DNA from: Elusimicrobia bacterium RIFOXYA2_FULL_47_53
GTDB taxonomy: Bacteria; Elusimicrobiota; Endomicrobiia; Endomicrobiales; XYA2-FULL-47-53
DNA: 64,000 nt
Reading direction: 5' to 3'
NCBI GenBank assembly: GCA_001800315.1
Contig: MGVE01000007.1
Coordinates: forward strand, 128,636 to 192,635
Shown here: in pieces, positions 62,739-64,000 of the stretch
How positions within the stretch are numbered: the stretch's first letter is position 1
How the letters are laid out: every line of letters begins with the position of its first letter
Translations under genes and position numbers: made by a program
The notes under the pieces: generated by a model
Seen by the model: only the letters and a program-made list of their open reading frames with translations
Database searches by the model: none
What the model was told of the DNA's origin: nothing

Positions 62739-63833
62739 CTACACATTAAAAAGAAATTCCACGACATCCCCGTCCTTCATCACATATTCTTTGCCTTCCT
62801 GCCTCATCAGGCCTTTTTCCCTGGCCTCTTTATTGCCGCCAAGCTTCACAAAATCGTCGTAGGATATAATATTGGCCCTGATAAAGCCTTTTTCAAAATC
62901 CGTATGAATAACGCCCGCGGCCCTGGGCGCCGTATCTCCGACTATAATTGTCCAGGCTCTTGTTTCCTTGGGCCCGGTAGTAAGAAAGGTCTGCAGCCCC
63001 AGCAGAGAGTAACATTGTTTGGCGAAAACGCCGAGCCCGGACTCTTTAATGCCCAGGTCCTTTAAAAATTCGGCCCTTTCACTGCTGTCCAGCTTTGATA
63101 TTTCGTCTTCAATCTTGGCGCATATGACCACGGTTTTTTCGCCGTTTTTATCGGCGTATTCTTTAACGGCGTTGACCAGGGGGTTGTCTTTCCCGAGCAT
63201 ACCCTCGCTCACATTGGCGACATATATGACTCTTTTGTCCGTCAGAAAACCCGTGCCTTTAAGCAGGCCTTTTTCCTCTTCGGTAAACTCCAGGCTTCTG
63301 ACCGGTTTATTCGCCTCCAGGTTTTTCTTTACCCTCTCAAGCAGGGCATGCCTGTCCTTTGCTTCCTGGTCTCCGGCCTTAAGCTGTTTGGACGCTCCCG
63401 AAACAAGCTTGTCGCACATCTCCATGTCGGCAAGAATGAGCTCAAGGTTAATAGTTTCAATATCGTCAATGGGGTTGATTTTGCCGCTGACATGCACTAC
63501 ATTGCCGTCCTCAAAACAGCGGACGACATGCGCTATGGCCGAAACTTCCCTGATATGCGACAGAAATTTGTTTCCCAGACCTTCGCCTTTTGACGCACCC
63601 TTGACAAGGCCCGCGATATCCACGCAGGTAATAGTCGCGGGAACTACCTTTTCAGAAGCGCTCATTTTAGCGAGCACCGCAAGCCTTTCATCGGGCACGG
63701 GGACTATCCCTGTGTTTGGCTCTATGGTGCAGAACGGATAATTCTGAGCCTCGGCTCCGGCATTTGTTATGGCGTTAAAAAATGTGGATTTCCCCACATT
63801 GGGTAGACCCACTATACCTACGGAAAGCGGCAT
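62739..63833 (-). CDS. ychF: YchF/OLA1 family GTP/ATP-binding protein
   Basis: 364 residues. G1 motif GLPNVGKSTFFNA, then a switch region QNYPFCTIEPNTG, G3 DIAGLVKGASKGEGLGNKFL, a coiled-coil insert and the C-terminal TGS domain (ETRAWTIIVGDTAPRAAGVIH ... YVMKDGDVVEFLFNV). A ribosome-associated ATPase found in nearly all organisms. Confidence 0.97.
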   Translation of the reverse strand: MPLSVGIVGLPNVGKSTFFNAITNAGAEAQNYPFCTIEPNTGIVPVPDERLAVLAKMSASEKVVPATITCVDIAGLVKGASKGEGLGNKFLSHIREVSAIAHVVRCFEDGNVVHVSGKINPIDDIETINLELILADMEMCDKLVSGASKQLKAGDQEAKDRHALLERVKKNLEANKPVRSLEFTEEEKGLLKGTGFLTDKRVIYVANVSEGMLGKDNPLVNAVKEYADKNGEKTVVICAKIEDEISKLDSSERAEFLKDLGIKESGLGVFAKQCYSLLGLQTFLTTGPKETRAWTIIVGDTAPRAAGVIHTDFEKGFIRANIISYDDFVKLGGNKEAREKGLMRQEGKEYVMKDGDVVEFLFNV

Positions 63834-63859
63834 ATTGACCTCTTTTTATTCTAAAATAT

Positions 63860-63895
63860 TATTGTTTTTATACCATATATTAGACGGACAGTCAA
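63860..63895 (-). promoter_or_regulatory. Promoter of ychF
   Basis: TTGACT at 63890-63895, 17-bp spacer, TATAAA at 63867-63872, minus strand. About 27 nt of leader with AAGAGG ahead of the ATG at 63833. Confidence 0.75.
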
Positions 63896-63922
63896 ATTTC
63901 ACCGGATAAAGGACCTTGGCAG

Positions 63923-63951
63923 GCGTAAGCGGTAAGGGATAAGGGGTAAGC
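63923..63951 (+). repeat. Degenerate heptad array at the right edge
   Basis: CGTAAGCGGTAAGGGATAAG and GGGTAAG units, same type as at 31921 and 49404. Nothing else is recognisable between 63900 and 64000. Confidence 0.55.
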
Positions 63952-64000
63952 CCCGCATATACGGAAGGAATACAGATTTAGGGCATTAACAACAAGAGAC

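Overview
The window reads as about 64 kb from the chromosome of an uncultured, strictly anaerobic bacterium with a Gram-negative type envelope. The anaerobic character rests on a group 4 [NiFe]-hydrogenase, a 2-oxoacid:ferredoxin oxidoreductase, rubrerythrin and desulfoferrodoxin, and two radical/iron-sulfur enzymes. The diderm envelope rests on SurA/PpiC-type foldases, a LolA-like TPR protein and two small beta-barrel-like proteins. Gene content and the heavy load of short intergenic repeats would fit Elusimicrobiota or a related candidate phylum, but there is no rRNA here and the assignment is a guess. Coding is dense, mostly on the minus strand, with many 1-4 bp gene overlaps.

Layout. 1-2.3 kb: the start of an SOS-linked gene, lexA, an FKBP isomerase and a DUF2062 membrane protein. 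2.3-19.4 kb: one continuous energy block transcribed leftward. It begins with an eleven-subunit membrane hydrogenase (Nuo-like J,K,L,M,N,A,B,C,D,H,I) behind a consensus promoter at 19.6 kb, continues with its maturation protease and ends with a complete F-type ATP synthase (atpZ,I,B,E,F,H,A,G,D,C). The design suggests ferredoxin-driven H2 evolution coupled to ion pumping and ATP synthesis; the c subunit carries Na+-type residues. 19.6-31.9 kb: housekeeping (metF-metV pair, pth, rplY, prs, glmU, tRNA-Gln, spoVG, ispE, TPR/LolA-like protein, rimI, pdxA, two PpiC foldases). 32.3-38.4 kb: mfd, which seems to use a CTG start, divergent from an exported Memo-AMMECR1 fusion.

38.7-43.35 kb is a nitrogen operon: class I amidotransferase, two PII proteins, ammonium transporter, a porin-like protein and an amidotransferase-like protein without the catalytic cysteine. 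It lies behind a perfect promoter and a leader RNA with a terminator just before the first gene. 43.1-44.3 kb is a non-coding heap of repeats. 44.3-51.2 kb holds redox and sulfur genes: DsrE-like protein, KorAB, rubrerythrin, desulfoferrodoxin, TusA, NifU and a NifS whose PLP-binding lysine is replaced by glutamine. 51.5-55.7 kb: copper-type ATPase, PEBP protein, nadA, ferritin-like protein.

55.85-59.98 kb is the most unusual locus and the only long plus-strand operon: a consensus promoter, ArsR regulator, FmdB-type zinc ribbon, ArsM-like methyltransferase, an unlisted 41-residue Cys-containing peptide, a radical SAM/SPASM maturase and a thioredoxin-thioredoxin reductase fusion. I read it as a candidate peptide-modification (RiPP) system under metal(loid) or thiol control. 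The window closes with a CDF transporter, cstA and ychF.

Intergenic DNA carries several dispersed elements: a roughly 150 bp MITE-like element (two copies, one inside the ATP synthase operon), a nested-palindrome element (three copies), and several shorter families.
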